This document shows, in pieces, positions 28,192 to 46,100 of a stretch of DNA of 64,000 bases. The translations under genes and the position numbers were made by a program. Every line of letters begins with the position of its first letter. Position 1 is the stretch's first letter. Under the pieces are notes generated by a model. That model ran no database searches. It was given only the letters and a program-made list of their open reading frames with translations, and was not told the DNA's origin. The stretch lies in NCBI GenBank assembly GCA_036250195.1, contig JAVHZZ010000068.1, positions 1 to 64,000 on the forward strand, written 5' to 3'. The stretch comes from Mixophyes australis. Lineage: Eukaryota; Chordata; Amphibia; Anura; Limnodynastidae.

Positions 28192-31121
28192 TTCATAATT
28201 CATAATTCATGATTCATGATTCAATTCATGATTCATAATTCATGAGTAATGATTCAATTCATGATTCATGATTCGATTTATGATTCATGATTCATGATTC
28301 AATTCATGATTCATGATTCAATTCATGATTCATGATTCAATTCATGATTCAATTCATGATTCATGATTCATGATTCATGATTTGATTCATGATTCATGAT
28401 TCAATTCATGATTCATGATTCATGATTCAATTCATGATTCATGATTCATGATTCAATTCATGGTTCATGATTCGATTCATGATTCATGATTCATGATTCG
28501 ATTCATACTTCATGATTCATGATTCAATTCATGATTCATAATTCATGATTCAATTCATGATTCATGATTCATGATTCAATTCATGATTCATAATTCATGA
28601 TTCATGATTCAATTCATGATTCATGATTCGATTCATGATTCATGATTCATGATTCAATTCATGATTCATAATTCATGATTCATGATTCAATTCATGATTC
28701 ATGATTCAATTCATGATTCATGATTCATGATTCAATTCATGATTCATGATTCATGATACAATTCATGATTCATGATTCGATTCATGATTCATGATTCATG
28801 ATTCGATTCATGATTCAATTCATGATTCATGATTCAATTCATGATTCATGATTCAATTCATGATTCATGATTCATGATTCAATTCATGAATCATGATCCA
28901 TGATTCAATTCATGATTCATAATTCATGATTAATGATTCAATTCATAATTCGATTCATGATTCAATTCATGATTCGATTTATGATTCATGATTCATGATT
29001 CAATTCATGATTCATGATTCAATTCATGATTCAATTCATGATTCATGATTTGATTCATGATTCATGATTTGATTCATGATTCATGATTCAATTCATGATT
29101 CAATTCATGATTCATGATTCAATTCATGATTCAATTCATGATTCATGATTCAATTCATGATTCATGATTTATGATTCAATTTATGATTCATGATTCATGA
29201 TTCATGATTCAATTCATGACTCATGATTCGATTCATGATTCAATTCATGATTCAATTCATGATTCATGATTCAATTCATGATTCATGATTCAATTCATGA
29301 TTCATGATTCATGATTCATTATTCGATTCATGATTCATGATTCAATTCATGATTCATGATTCATGATTCCTGATTCAATTCATGATTCATGTTTCGATTC
29401 ATGATTCTTGATTCATGATTCATGATTTAATTCATGATTCATGATTCAATTCATGATTCATGATTCAATTCATGATTCATGATTCATGATTCGATTCATG
29501 ATTCATGATTCATGAATCATGGTTCATAATTCAATTCATGATTCATGATTCGATTCATGGTTCATGATTCATGATTCAATTCATGATTCATGATTCAATT
29601 CATGATTCATGATTCAATTCATGATTCATGATTCATGATTCGATTCATGATTCATGATTCATGAATCATGGTTCATGATTCAATTCATGATTCATGATTC
29701 GATTCATGGTTCATGATTCGATTCATGATTCATGATTCATGATTTAGTTCATGATTCATGATTCATGATTCATGATTCAATTCATGATTCATGATTCATG
29801 ATTCATAATTCAATTCATGATTCATGATTCATGATTCATGATTTATGATTCATGATTCGATTCATGATTCATGATTCATGATTCAATTCATGATTCATGA
29901 TTCAATTCATGATTCATCATTCAATTCATGATTCGATTCCTGATTCAATTCATGATTCATGATTCGATTTATGATTCATGATTGAATTCATGATTCAATT
30001 CCTAATTCAAATCATGATTCATTATTTATTTCATGATTCATGATTCGATTCATGATTCTTGATTCATGATTCATAATTCGATTCATGATTCATGATTCAT
30101 GATTGAATTCATGAGTCATGATTGAATTCATGATTCATGATTCAATTCATGATTCATGATTCGATTCATGATTCATGATTCAATTCATGATTCATGATTC
30201 ATGATTCAATTCATGATTCATGATTCATGATTCAATTTATGACTCATGATTCGATTCATGATTCATGATTCAATTCATGATTTATGATTCAATTCATGAT
30301 TCATTATTCATGATTCATTATTCGATTCATGATTCATGATTAATGATTCAATTCATGATTCATGATTCATGATTCTTGATTCATGATTCATGATTCAATT
30401 AATGATTCATGATTCAATTCATGATCATGATTCATGATTTGATTCATGATTCATGATTCATGATTCATGATTCATGATTCATGGTTCATGATTCAATTCA
30501 TGATTCATGATTCGATTCATGGTTCATGATTTGATTCATGATTCATGATTCATGATTTAGTTCATGATTAATGATTCATGATTCATGATTCAATTCATGA
30601 TTCATGATTCATGATTCAATTCATGATTCATGATTCATGATTCAATTCATGATTCATGATTACATTCATGATTCATGATTTATGATTCATGATTCGATTC
30701 ATGATTCATGATTTATGATTCATGATTCGATTCATGATTCATGATTCATGATTCAATTCATGATTCATGATTTAATTCATGATTCGATTCCTGATTCAAT
30801 TCATGATTCATGATTCGATTTATGATTCAAGATTGAATTCATGATTTGATTCCTGATTCAAATCATGATTCATGATTTAATTCATGATTCATGATTCGAT
30901 TCATGATTCTTGATTCATGATTCATAATTCGATTCATGATTCATGATTCATGATTCATGATTCATGATTGAATTCATGATTCATGATTGAATTCATGATT
31001 CATGATTCAATTCATGATTCATGATTCGATTCATGATTCATGATTCATGATTTAAATCATGATTCATGATTTATGATTCAATTCATGAATCAATTCATGA
31101 TTCATGATTCATGATTCATAA
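28192..31121. repeat. Complete family I module, 2,930 bp
   Basis: Starts with the double ATTCATA mark like position 1 and ends exactly where the second large copy begins with the same mark. Internal marks match copy A: ATTCATACTTC at 28,501, the TGAATCATGG pair (29,513 and 29,662) and ATCATG at 30,425. A private change is TGAGTAATG near 28,243 where other copies have TGAGTCATG. ATTCATACTTC recurs 2,942 bp on (31,443) and ATCATG 2,857 bp on (33,282), so the next module is a direct tandem neighbour with internal indels. Confidence 0.8.
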
Positions 31122-34100
31122 TTCATAATTCATAATTCATGATTCATGATTCAATTCATGATTCATAATTCATGAGTCATGATTCAATTCATGATTCATG
31201 ATTCGATTTATGATTCATGATTCATGATTCAATTCATGATTCATGATTCAATTCATGATTCATGATTCATGATTCAATTCATGATTCAATTCATGATTCA
31301 TGATTCATGATTCAATTCATGATTCATGATTTGATTCATGATTCATGATTCAATTCATGATTCATGATTCAATTCATGATTCATGATTCATGATTCAATT
31401 CATGGTTCATGATTCGATTCATGATTCATGATTCATGATTCGATTCATACTTCATGATTCATGATTCAATTCATGATTCATAATTCATGATTCAATTCAT
31501 GATTCATGATTCATGATTCAATTCATGATTCATAATTCATGATTCATGATTCAATTCATGATTCATGATTCGATTCATGATTCATGATTCATGATTCAAT
31601 TCATGATTCATGATTCATGATACAATTCATGATTCATGATTCGATTCATGATTCATGATTCATGATTCGATTCATGATTCAATTCATGATTCATGATTCA
31701 ATTCATGATTCATGATTCAATTCATGATTCATGATTCATGATTCAATTCATGAATCATGATCCATGATTCAATTCATGATTCATAATTCATGATTAATGA
31801 TTCAATTCATAATTCGATTCATGATTCAATTCATGATTCGATTTATGATTCATGATTCATGATTCAATTCATGATTCATGATTCAATTCATGATTCAATT
31901 CATGATTCATGATTTGATTCATGATTCATGATTTGATTCATGATTCATGATTCAATTCATGATTCAATTCATGATTCATGATTCAATTCATGATTCAATT
32001 CATGATTCATGATTCAATTCATGATTCATGATTTATGATTCAATTTATGATTCATGATTCATGATTCATGATTCAATTCATGACTCATGATAAGATTCAT
32101 GATTCAATTCATGATTCAATTCATGATTCATGATTCAATTCATGATTCATGATTCAATTCATGATTCATGATTCATTATTCGATTCATGATTCATGATTC
32201 AATTCATGATTCATGATTCATGATTCCTGATTCAATTCATGATTCATGTTTCGATTCATGATTCTTGATTCATGATTCATGATTTAATTCATGATTCATG
32301 ATTCAATTCATGATTCATGATTCAATTCATGATTCATGATTCAATTCATGATTCATGATTCGATTCATGATTCATGATTCATGAATCATGGTTCATGATT
32401 CAATTCATGATTCATGATTCGATTCATGGTTCATGATTCATGATTCAATTCATGATTCATGATTCAATTCATGATTCATGATTCAATTCATGATTCATGA
32501 TTCATGATTCGATTCATGATTCATGATTCATGAATCATGGTTCATGATTCAATTCATGATTCATGATTCGATTCATGGTTCATGATTCGATTCATGATTC
32601 ATGATTCATGATTCATGATTCATGATTCATGATTCAATTCATGATTCATGATTCATGATTCATAATTCAATTCATGATTCATGATTCATGATTCATGATT
32701 TATGATTCATGATTCGATTCATGATTCATGATTCATGATTCAATTCATGATTCATGATTCAATTCATGATTCATCATTCAATTCATGATTCGATTCCTGA
32801 TTCAATTCATGATTCATGATTCGATTTATGATTCATGATTGAATTCATGATTCGATTCCTAATTCAAATCATGATTCATTATTTATTTCATGATTCATGA
32901 TTCGATTCATGAGTCTTGATTCATGATTCATAATTCGATTCATGATTCATGATTCATGATTGAATTCATGAGTCATGATTGAATTCATGATTCATGATTC
33001 AATTCATGATTCATGATTCGATTCATGATTCATGATTCAATTCATGATTCATGATTCATGATTCAATTCATGATTCATGATTCATGATTCAATTTATGAC
33101 TCATGATTCGATTCATGATTCATGATTCAATTCATGATTTATGATTCAATTCATGATTCATTATTCATGATTCATTATTCGATTCATGATTCATGATTAA
33201 TGATTCAATTCATGATTCATGATTCATGATTCTTGATTCATGATTCATGATTCAATTAATGATTCATGATTCAATTCATGATCATGATTCATGATTTGAT
33301 TCATGATTCATGATTCATGATTCATGATTCATGGTTCATGATTCAATTCATGATTCATGATTCGATTCATGGTTCATGATTTGATTCATGATTCATGATT
33401 CATGATTTAGTTCATGATTCATGATTCATGATTCATGATTCAATTCATGATTCATGATTCATGATTCAATTCATGATTCATGATTACATTCATGATTCAT
33501 GATTTATGATTCATGATTCGATTCATGATTCATGATTTATGATTCATGATTCGATTCATGATTCATGATTCATGATTCAATTCATGATTCATGATTCAAT
33601 TCATGATTCGATTCCTGATTCAATTCATGATTCATGATTCGATTTATGATTCATGATTGAATTCATGATTTGATTCCTGATTCAAATCATGATTCATGAT
33701 TTAATTCATGATTCATGATTCGATTCATGATTCTTGATTCATGATTCATAATTCGATTCATGATTCATGATTCATGATTCATGATTGAATTCATGATTCA
33801 TGATTGAATTCATGATTCATGATTCAATTCATGATTCATGATTCGATTCATGATTCATGATTCATGATTTAAATCATGATTCATGATTTATGATTCAATT
33901 CATGAATCAATTCATGATTCATGATTGATGATTCATGATTCATGATTCATAATTCATGATTCATGATTCATGATTCAATTCATGATTCATAATTCATGAG
34001 TCATGATTCAATTCATGATTCATGATTCGATTTATGATTCATGATTCATGATTGAATTCATGATTCATGATTCAATTCATGATTCATGATTCATGATTCA

Positions 34101-37100
34101 ATTCATGATTCAATTCATGATTCATGATTCATGATTCAATTCATGATTCCTGATTCAATTCATGATTCGATTCATGATTCATGATTCATGATTCAATTTA
34201 TTATTTAATTCATGATTCATGATTCGATTTATGATTCATGATTCAATTCATGATTCAAATTATGATTCATGATTCGATTCATGATTCGATTCATGATTCA
34301 TGATTCGATTCATGATTCATGATTCAATTCATGATTCGATTCATGATTCTTGGTTCATGATTCATGATTCGATTCATGATTCATGATTCATGATTCAATT
34401 CATGATTCATGATTCGATTCTTGATTCATGATTCATGATTCAATTCATGATTCATGATTCGATTCATGATTCATGATTCAATTCATGATTTATGATTCAT
34501 GATTCATGATTCAATACATGATTCATGATTCATGATTCAATTCATGATTCATGATTTATGATTAAATTCATGATTCAGTTCATGATTGATGATTGATGAT
34601 TCAATTTATGATTCATGATTCATGATTCATGATTCAATTCATAATTCATGATTCAATTCATGATTCAATTCATGATTCATGATTCATGATTCAATTCATG
34701 ATTCATAATTCATGATTCATGATTCAATTCATGATTCATAATTCATGAGTCATGATTCAATTCATGATTCATGATTCGATTTATGATTCATGATTCATGA
34801 TTCAATTCATTATTCATGATTCAATTCATGATTCATGATTCATGATTCAATTCATGATTCAATTCATGATTCATGATTCATGATTCGATTCAGGATTCAT
34901 GATTCATGATTCAATTCATGAAACATGATTCATAATTTATGTTTCGATTCATGATTCATGATTCATGATTCATGATTCAATTAATGATTCGATTCCTGAT
35001 TCAATTCATGATTCATGGATCGTTTTATGATTCATGATTCATGATTGAAATTCATGATTCATGATTCATAATTCAATTCATGATTTCTGATTCAATTCAT
35101 GATTCGATTCATGATTCATGATTCAATTTATTATTTAATTCATGATTCATGATTCGATTCATGATTCATGAATCAATTCATGATTCAATTCATGATTCAT
35201 GATTCATGATTCAATTCATGATTTATGATTCATGATTCATGATTCAATACATGATTCATAATTCATGATTTAATTCATGATTCATGATTCATGATTCATG
35301 ATTCAATTCATGATTCGATTCATGATTCTTGATTCATGATTCATGATTCATGATTCATGATTCAATTCATGATTTATGATTCATGATTTATGATTCAATA
35401 CATGATTCATGATTCATGATTCAATTCATGATTCATGATTCGATTCATGATTCATGATTCATGATTCAATTCATGATTTATGATTCATGATTCATAATTC
35501 AATACATTATTCATGATTCATGATTTAATTAATGATTCATGATTCGATTCATGATTCTTGATTCATGATTTAATTCATGATTTATGATTCATGATTTATG
35601 ATTCAATACATGATTCATGATTCATGATTCAATTCATGATTCATGATTCAATTCATGATTTGATTCATGATTCTTGATTCATGATTCATGATTCGATTCA
35701 TGATTCATGATTCATGATTCCTGATTCAATTCATGATTCATGATTCATGATTCAATTCATGATTCATGATTCGATTCATGATTCATGATTCATGATTCGA
35801 TTCATGATTCATGATTCATGATTCAATTCATGATTCATGATTCGATTCATGATTCATGATTCATGATTCGATTCATGATTCATGATTCATGATTCATGAT
35901 TCAATTCGTGATTCATGATTCATGATTCAATTCATGATTCATTATTCATGATTCAATTCATGATTCATAATTCATGTTTCATAATTCATGATTAATGATT
36001 CAATTCATGATTTATGATTCATGATTTATGATTCAATTCATGATTCATTATTCAATTCATGATTCGATTCATGATTCAATTCATGATTTGATTCATGATT
36101 CAATTCATGATTCATGATTCGATTTATGATTCATGATTCATGATTCAATTCATGATTCAATTCATGATTCAATTTATGATTCAATTCATGATTCAATTCA
36201 TGATTCAATTCATGATTCATGATTCGATTCATGATTCATGATTCAATTCATGATTAAATTCATGATTCATGATTCGATTCATGATTCATGATTCAATTCA
36301 TGATTCATGATTCGATTGATATTCATGATTCATGATTCAATTCATGATTCATTATTCAATTCATGATTCGATTCATGATTCAATTCATGATTTGATTCAT
36401 GATTCAATTCATGATTCATGATTCGATTTATGATTCATGATTCATGATTCAATTCATGATTCAATTCATGATTCAATTTATGATTCAATTCATGATTCAA
36501 TTCATGATTCAATTCATGATTCATGATTCGATTCATGATTCATGATTCAATTCATGATTCAATTCATGATTCATGATTCGATTCATGATTCATGATTCAA
36601 TTCATGATTCATGATTCATGATTCCTTATTTGATTCATGATTCATGATTCATGATTCAATTCATGATTTGATTCATGATTCAATTCATGATTCATGATTC
36701 GATTTATGATTCATGATTCATGATTCAATTCATGATTCAATTCATGATTCAATTTATGATTCAATTCATGATTCAATTCATGATTCAATTCATGATTCAT
36801 GATTCGATTCATGATTCATGATTCAATTCATGATTCAATTCATGATTCATGATTCGATTCATGATTCATGATTCAATTCATGATTCATGATTCATGATTC
36901 CTTATTTGATTCATGATTCATGATTCATGATTCAATTCATGATTCATGATTCATGATTCAATTTATGATTCATGAATCATGATTCATGATTCATAATTCA
37001 TGATTCATGATTTGATTCATGATTCTTGATTCATGATTCATGATTTAATTCATGATTCATGATTCATGATTCATTATTCGATTCATGATTCATGATTCAT

Positions 37101-40100
37101 GATTCAATTCATGATTCATGTTTCGATTCATGATTCTTGATTCATGATTCATGATTCAATTCATGATTCCTGATTCAATTCATGATTCGATTCATGATTC
37201 ATGATTCATGATTCAATTTATTATTTAATTCATGATTCATGATTCGATTTATGATTCATGATTCAATTCATGATTCAAATTATGATTCATTATTCGATTC
37301 ATGATTCGATTCATGATTCATGATTCGATTCATGATTCATGATTCAATTCATGATTCGATTCATGATTCTTGGTTCATGATTCATGATTCGATTCATGAT
37401 TCATGATTCATGATTCAATTCATGATTCATGATTCGATTCTTGATTCATGATTCATGATTCAATTCATGATTCATGATTCGATTCATGATTCATGATTCA
37501 ATTCATGATTTATGATTCATGATTCATGATTCAATACATGATTCATGATTCATGATTCAATTCATGATTCATGATTTATGATTAAATTCATGATTCAGTT
37601 CATGATTGATGATTGATGATTCAATTTATGATTCATGATTCATGATTCATGATTCAATTCATGATTCATGATTCAATTCATGATTCAATTCATGATTCAT
37701 GATTCATGATTCAATTCATGATTCATAATTCATGATTCATGATTCAATTCATGATTCATAATTCATGAGTCATGATTCAATTCATGATTCATGATTCGAT
37801 TTATGATTCATGATTCATGATTCAATTCATGATTCAATTCATGATTCATGATTCATGATTCGATTCAGGATTCATGATTCATGAGTCATGATTCAATTCA
37901 TGATTCATGATTCAATTCATGATTCATGATTCATGATTCAATTCATGATTCAATTCATGATTCATGATTCATGATTCGATTCAGGATTCATGATTCATGA
38001 TTCAATTCATGAAACATGATTCATAATTTATGTTTCGATTCATGATTCATGATTCATGATTCATGATTCAATTAATGATTCGATTCCTGATTCAATTCAT
38101 GATTCATGGATCGTTTTATGATTCATGATTCATGATTGAAATTCATGATTCATGATTCATAATTCAATTCATGATTTCTGATTCAATTCATGATTCGATT
38201 CATGATTCATGATTCAATTTATTATTTAATTCATGATTCATGATTCGATTCATGATTCATGAATCAATTCATGATTCAATTCATGATTCATGATTCATTA
38301 ATTCAATTCATGATTTATGATTCATGATTCATGATTCAATACATGATTCATAATTCATGATTTAATTCATGATTCATGATTCATGATTCATGATTCAATT
38401 CATGATTCGATTCATGATTCTTGATTCATGATTCATGATTCATGATTCATGATTCAATTCATGATTTATGATTCATGATTTATGATTCAATACATGATTC
38501 ATGATTCATGATTCAATTCATGATTCATGATTCGATTCATGATTCATGATTCATGATTCAATTCATGATTTATGATTCATGATTCATAATTCAATACATT
38601 ATTCATGATTCATGATTTAATTAATGATTCATGATTCGATTCATGATTCTTGATTCATGATTTAATTCATGATTTATGATTCATGATTTATGATTCAATA
38701 CATGATTCATGATTCATGATTCAATTCATGATTCATGATTCAATTCATGATTTGATTCATGATTCTTGATTCATGATTCATGATTCGATTCATGATTCAT
38801 GATTCATGATTCCTGATTCAATTCATGATTCATGATTCATGATTCAATTCATGATTCATGATTTGATTCATGATTCATGATTCATGATTCATGATTCATG
38901 ATTCGATTCATGATTCATGATTCATGATTCAATTCATGATTCATGATTCGATTCATGATTCATGATTCATGATTCGATTCATGATTCATGATTCATGATT
39001 CATGATTCAATTCGTGATTCATGATTCATGATTCAATTCATGATTCATTATTCATGATTCAATTCATGATTCATAATTCATGTTTCATAATTCATGATTA
39101 ATGATTCAATTCATGATTTATGATTCATGATTTATGATTCAATTCATGATTCATTATTCAATTCATGATTCGATTCATGATTCAATTCATGATTTGATTC
39201 ATGATTCAATTCATGATTCATGATTCGATTTATGATTCATGATTCATGATTCAATTCATGATTCAATTCATGATTCAATTTATGATTCAATTCATGATTC
39301 AATTCATGATTCAATTCATGATTCATGATTCGATTCATGATTCATGATTCAATTCATGATTAAATTCATGATTCATGATTCGATTCATGATTCATGATTC
39401 AATTCATGATTCATGATTCGATTGATGATTCATGATTCATGATTCAATTCATGATTCATTATTCAATTCATGATTCGATTCATGATTCAATTCATGATTT
39501 GATTCATGATTCAATTCATGATTCATGATTCGATTTATGATTCATGATTCATGATTCAATTCATGATTCAATTCATGATTCAATTTATGATTCAATTCAT
39601 GATTCAATTCATGATTCAATTCATGATTCATGATTCGATTCATGATTCATGATTCAATTCATGATTCAATTCATGATTCATGATTCGATTCATGATTCAT
39701 GATTCAATTCATGATTCATGATTCATGATTCCTTATTTGATTCATGATTCATGATTCATGATTCAATTCATGATTCATGATTCATGATTCAATTTATGAT
39801 TCATGAATCATGATTCATGATTCATAATTCATGATTCATGATTTGATTCATGATTCTTGATTCATGATTCATGATTTAATTCATGATTCATGATTCATGA
39901 TTCATTATTCGATTCATGATTCATGATTCATGATTCAATTCATGATTCATGTTTCGATTCATGATTCTTGATTCATGATTCATGATTCAATTAATGATTC
40001 ATGATTCAATTCATAATTCATGATTCAATTCATGATTCATGATTCATGATTCGATTCATGATTCATGATTCATGATTCATGGTTCATGATTCAATTCATG

Positions 40101-43100
40101 ATTCATGATTCGATTCATGGTTCATGATTCGATTCATGATTCATGATTCATGATTTGGTTCATGATTCATGATTCATGATTCATGATTCAATTCATGATT
40201 CATGATTCATGATTACATTCATGATTCATGATTTATGATTCATGATTCGATTCATGATTCATGATTCATGATTCAATTCATGATTCATGATTCAATTCAT
40301 GATTCGATTCCTGATTCAATTCAGGATTCATGATTTGATTTATGATTTATGATTAAATTCATGATTCGATTCCTGATTCAAATCATGATTCATGATTTAA
40401 TTCATGATTCATGATTCGATTCATGATTCTTGATTCATGATTTATAATTCGATTCATGATTCATGACTCATGATTGAATTCATGATTCATGATTGAATTC
40501 ATGATTCATGATTCAATTCATGATTCATGATTCGATTCATGATTCATGATTTAATTCATGATTCATGATTTATGATTCAATTCATGATTCAATTCATGAT
40601 TCATGATTGATGATTGATGATTCATGATTCATGATTCATAATTCATAATTCATGATTCATGATTCAATTCATGATTCATAATTCATAAATCATGATTCAA
40701 TTCATGATTCATGATTCGATTTTTGATTCATGATTCATGATTCAATTCATGATTCATGATTCAATTCATGATTCAATTCATGATTCATGATTAATGATTC
40801 AATTCATGATTCAATTCATGATTCATGATTCATGATTCAATTCATAATATCTGATTCAATTCATGATTCGATTCATGATTCTTGATTCATGATTCAATTT
40901 ATTATTTAATTCATGATTCATGATTCGATTCATGATTCATGATTCAATTCATGATTCAATTCATGATTCATGATTCGATTCATGATTCAATTCATGATTC
41001 ATGATTTATGATTCATGATTCAATTCATGATTCGATTCATGATTCTTGATTCATGACTCATGATTCGATTCATGATTTGATTCATGATTCTTGATTCATG
41101 ATTCATGATTCGATTCATGATTCATGATTCATGATTCCTGATTCAATTCATGATTCATGATTCATGATTCAATTCATGATTCATGATTCGATTCATGATT
41201 CATGATTCATGATTCGATTCATGATTCATGATTCATGATTCAATTCGTGATTCATGATTCATGATTCAATTCATGATTCATTATTCAATTCATGATTAAA
41301 TTCATGATTCATGATTCGATTCATGATTCATGATTCATGATTCAATTCATGATTCATGATTCGATTGATCATTCATGAATCATGATTCAATTTATGATTC
41401 ATGATTCGATTCATGATTCATGATTCAATTTATGATTCATGATTTATGATTCATGATTCGATTCATGATTCAATTCATGATTCAATTCATAATTCATGAT
41501 TCGATTCATGATTCATGATTCAATTCATGATTCATGATTCATGATTCCTTATTCGATTCATGATTCATGATTCATGATTCAATTCATGATTCATGATTCA
41601 ATTTATGATTCATGAATCATGATTCATGATTCATAATTCATGATTCATGATTTGATTCATGATTCTTGATTCATGATTCATGATTCAATTCATGATTCAT
41701 GAATCATGATTCATGATTCATAATTCATGATTCATGATTTGATTCATGATTCTTGATTCATGATTCATGATTCAATTCATGATTCATGATTCATGATTCA
41801 TTATTCGATTCATGATTCATGATTGATGATTTAATTCATGATTCATGTTTCGATTCATGATTCTTGATTCATGATTCATGATTCAATTAATGATTCATGA
41901 TTCAATTCATAATTCATGATTCAATTCATGATTCATGATTCATGATTCGATTCATGATTCATGATTCGATTCATGATTCATGATTCATGATTCATGATTC
42001 AATTCATGATTCATGATTCATGATTCAAATCATGATTCATGATTCAATTCATGATTCATGATTACATTCATGATTCCTGATTTATGATTCATGATTTGAT
42101 TCATGATTCATGATTCAATTCATGATTCATGATTCAATTCATGATTCGATTCCTGATTCAATTCAGGATTCATGATTTGATTTATGATTCATGATTGAAT
42201 TCATGATTCGATTCCTGATTCAAATCATGATTCATGATTTAATTCATGATTCATGATTCAATTCATGATTCGATTCCTGATTCAATTCAGGATTCATGAT
42301 TTGATTTATGATTCATGATTGAATTCATGATTCGATTCCTGATTCAAATCATGATTCATGATTTAATTCATGATTCATGATTCGATTCATGATTCATGAC
42401 TCATGATTGAATTCATGATTCATGATTGAATTCATGATTCATGATTCAATTCATGATTCATGATTCGATTCATGATTCATGATTCATGATTTAATTCATG
42501 ATTCATGATTTATGATTCAATTCATGATTCAATTCATGATTCATGATTCATGATTGATGATTGATGATTCATGATTCATAATTCATAATTCATGATTCAT
42601 GATTCAATTCATGATTCATAATTCATGAGTCATGATTCAATTCATGATTCATGATTCGATTTTTGATTCATGATTCATGATTCAATTCATGATTCATGAT
42701 TCAATTCATGATTCATGATTCATGATTCAATTCATGATTCAATTCATGATTCATGATTCATGATTCAATTCATGATTCAATTCATGATTCAATTCATAAA
42801 ACATGATTCATAATTTATGTTTCGATTCATGATTCATGATTCATGATTCATGATTTAATTCATGATTCGATTCCTGATTCAATTCATGATTCATGGATCA
42901 ATTTATGATTCATGATTCATGATTCAATTCATGATTCATGATTCATGATTCAATTCATAATATCTGATTCAATTCATGATTCGATTCATGATTCATGATT
43001 CATGATTCAATTTATTATTTAATTCATGATTCATGATTCGATTCATGATTCATGATTCAATTCATGATTCAATTCATGATTTATGATTCAATTCATGATT

Positions 43101-46100
43101 CATGATTCATGATTCATGATTCGATTCATGATTCATGATTCAATTCATGATTCATGATTTATGATTCATGATTCAATTCATGATTCGATTCATGATTCTT
43201 GATTCATGATTCATGATTCGATTCATGATTTGATTCATGATTCTTGATTCATGATTCATGATTCGATTCATGATTTATGATTCATGATTCCTGATTCAAT
43301 TCATGATTCATGATTCATGATTCAATTCATGATTCATGATTCGATTCATGATTCATGATTCATGATTCGATTCATGATTCATGATTCATGATTCATGATT
43401 CAATTCGTGATTCATGATTCATGATTCAATTCATGATTCATGATTCAAGATTCAATTTATGATTCATAATTCAAGTTTCATAATTCATGATTCATTATTC
43501 GATTCATGATTCAATTCATGATTTGATTCATGATTCAATTCATGATTCATGATTCGATTTATGATTCATGATTCATGATTCAATTCATGATTCAATTCAT
43601 GATTCAATTTATGATTCAATTCATGATTCAATTCATGATTCAATTCATGATTCATGATTCGATTCATGATTCATGATTCAATTCATGATTAAATTCATGA
43701 TTCATGATTCGATTCATGATTCATGATTCAATTCATGATTCATGATTCGATTGATGATTCATGAATCATGATTCAATTTATGATTCATGATTCGATTCAT
43801 GATTCATGATTCAATTTATGATTCATGATTTATGATTCATGATTCGATTCATGATTCATGATTCAATTCATGATTCATGATTCGATTCATGATTCATGAT
43901 TCAATTCATTAATCATGATTCATGATTCCTTATTCGATTCCCAATTCATGATTCATGATTCAATTCATGATTCATGATTCATGATTCAATTTATGATTCA
44001 TGAATCATGATTCATGATTCATAATTCATGATTCATGATTTGATTCATGATTCTTGATTCATGATTCATGATTCAATTCATGATTCATTATTCGATTCAT
44101 GATTCATGATTCATGATTCAATTCATGATTCATGTTTCGATTCATAATTCTTGATTCATGATTCATGATTCAATTAATGATTCATGATTCAATTCATAAT
44201 TCATGATTCAATTCATGATTCATGATTCAAGATTCGATTCATGATTCATGATTCATGATTCATGGTTCATGATTCAATTCATGATTCATGATTCGATTCA
44301 TGGTTCATGATTCGATTCATGATTCATGATTCATGATTTGGTTCATGATTCATGATTCATGATTCATGATTCAATTCATGATTCATGATTCATAATTCAA
44401 ATCATGATTCATGATTCAATTCATGATTCATGATTACATTCATGATTCATGATTTATGATTCATGATTCGATTCATGATTCATGATTCATGATTCAATTC
44501 ATAATTCATGATTTAATTCATGATTCGATTCCTGATTCAATTCAGGATTCATGATTTGATTTATGATTCATGATTGAATTCATGATTCGATTCCTGATTC
44601 AAATCGTGATTCATGATTTAATTCATGATTCATGATTCGATTCATGATTCTTGATTCATGATTCATAATTCGATTCATGATTCATGACTCATGATTCAAT
44701 TCATGATTCATGATTCAATTCATGATTCATGATTCAATTCATGATTCATGATTCGATTCATGATTCATGATTTAATTCATGATTCATGATTTATGATTCA
44801 ATTCATGATTAAATTCATGATTCATGATTGATGATTCATGATTCATGATTCATGATTCATAATTCATAATTCATGATTCATGATTCAATTCATGATTCAT
44901 AATTCATGAGTCATGATTTAATTCATGATTCATGATTCGATTTTTGATTCATGATTCATGATTCAATTCATGATTCATGATTCAATTCATGATTCATGAT
45001 TCATGATTCAATTCATGATTCAATTCATGATTCATGATTCATGATTCAATTCATGATTCAATTCATGATTCAATTCATAAAACATGATTCATAATTTATG
45101 TTTTGAGTCATGATTCATGATTCATGATTCATGATTCAATTCATGATTCGATTCCTGATTCAATTCATGATTCATGGATCGATTTATGATTCATGATTCA
45201 TGATTCAATTCATGATTCATGATTCATGATTTAATTCATAATATCTGATTAAATTCATGATTCGATTCATGATTCATGATTCATGATTCAATTTATTATT
45301 TAATTCATGATTCATGATTCGATTCATGATTCATGATTCAATTCATGATTCAATTCATGATTCATGATTCGATTCATGATTCAATTCATGATTCATGATT
45401 CATGATTCATGATTCGATTCATGATTCATGATTCAATTCATGATTCATGATTTATGATTCATAATTCAATTCATGATTCGATTCATGATTCTTGATTCAT
45501 GATTCATGATTCGATTCATGATTCATGATTCAATTCATGATTCATGATTCGATTCTTGATTCATGCTTCATGATTCAATTCATGATTCATGATTCGATTC
45601 ATAATTCATGATTCAATTCATGATTTATGATTCATGATTCAATTCATGATTCATGATTTATGATTCAATTCATGATTCAGTTCATGATTAATGATTGATG
45701 ATTCAATTTATGATTCATGATTCATGATTCAATTCATGATTCAATTCATGATTCATGATTCATGATTCATGATTCAATTCATGATTCATAATTCATGATT
45801 CATGATTCAATTCATGATTCATAATTCATGAGTCATGATTCAATTCATGATTCATGATTCGATTTATGATTCATGATTCATGATTCAATTCATTATTCAT
45901 GATTTAATTCATGATTAAATTCATGATTCATGATTCATGATTCATGATTCAATTCATGATTCATGATTCAATTCATGATTCGATTCCTGATTTAATTCAG
46001 GATTCATGATTTGATTTATGATTCATGATTGAATTCATGATTCGATTCCTGATTCAAATCATGATTCATGATTTAATTCATGATTCATGATTCGATTCAT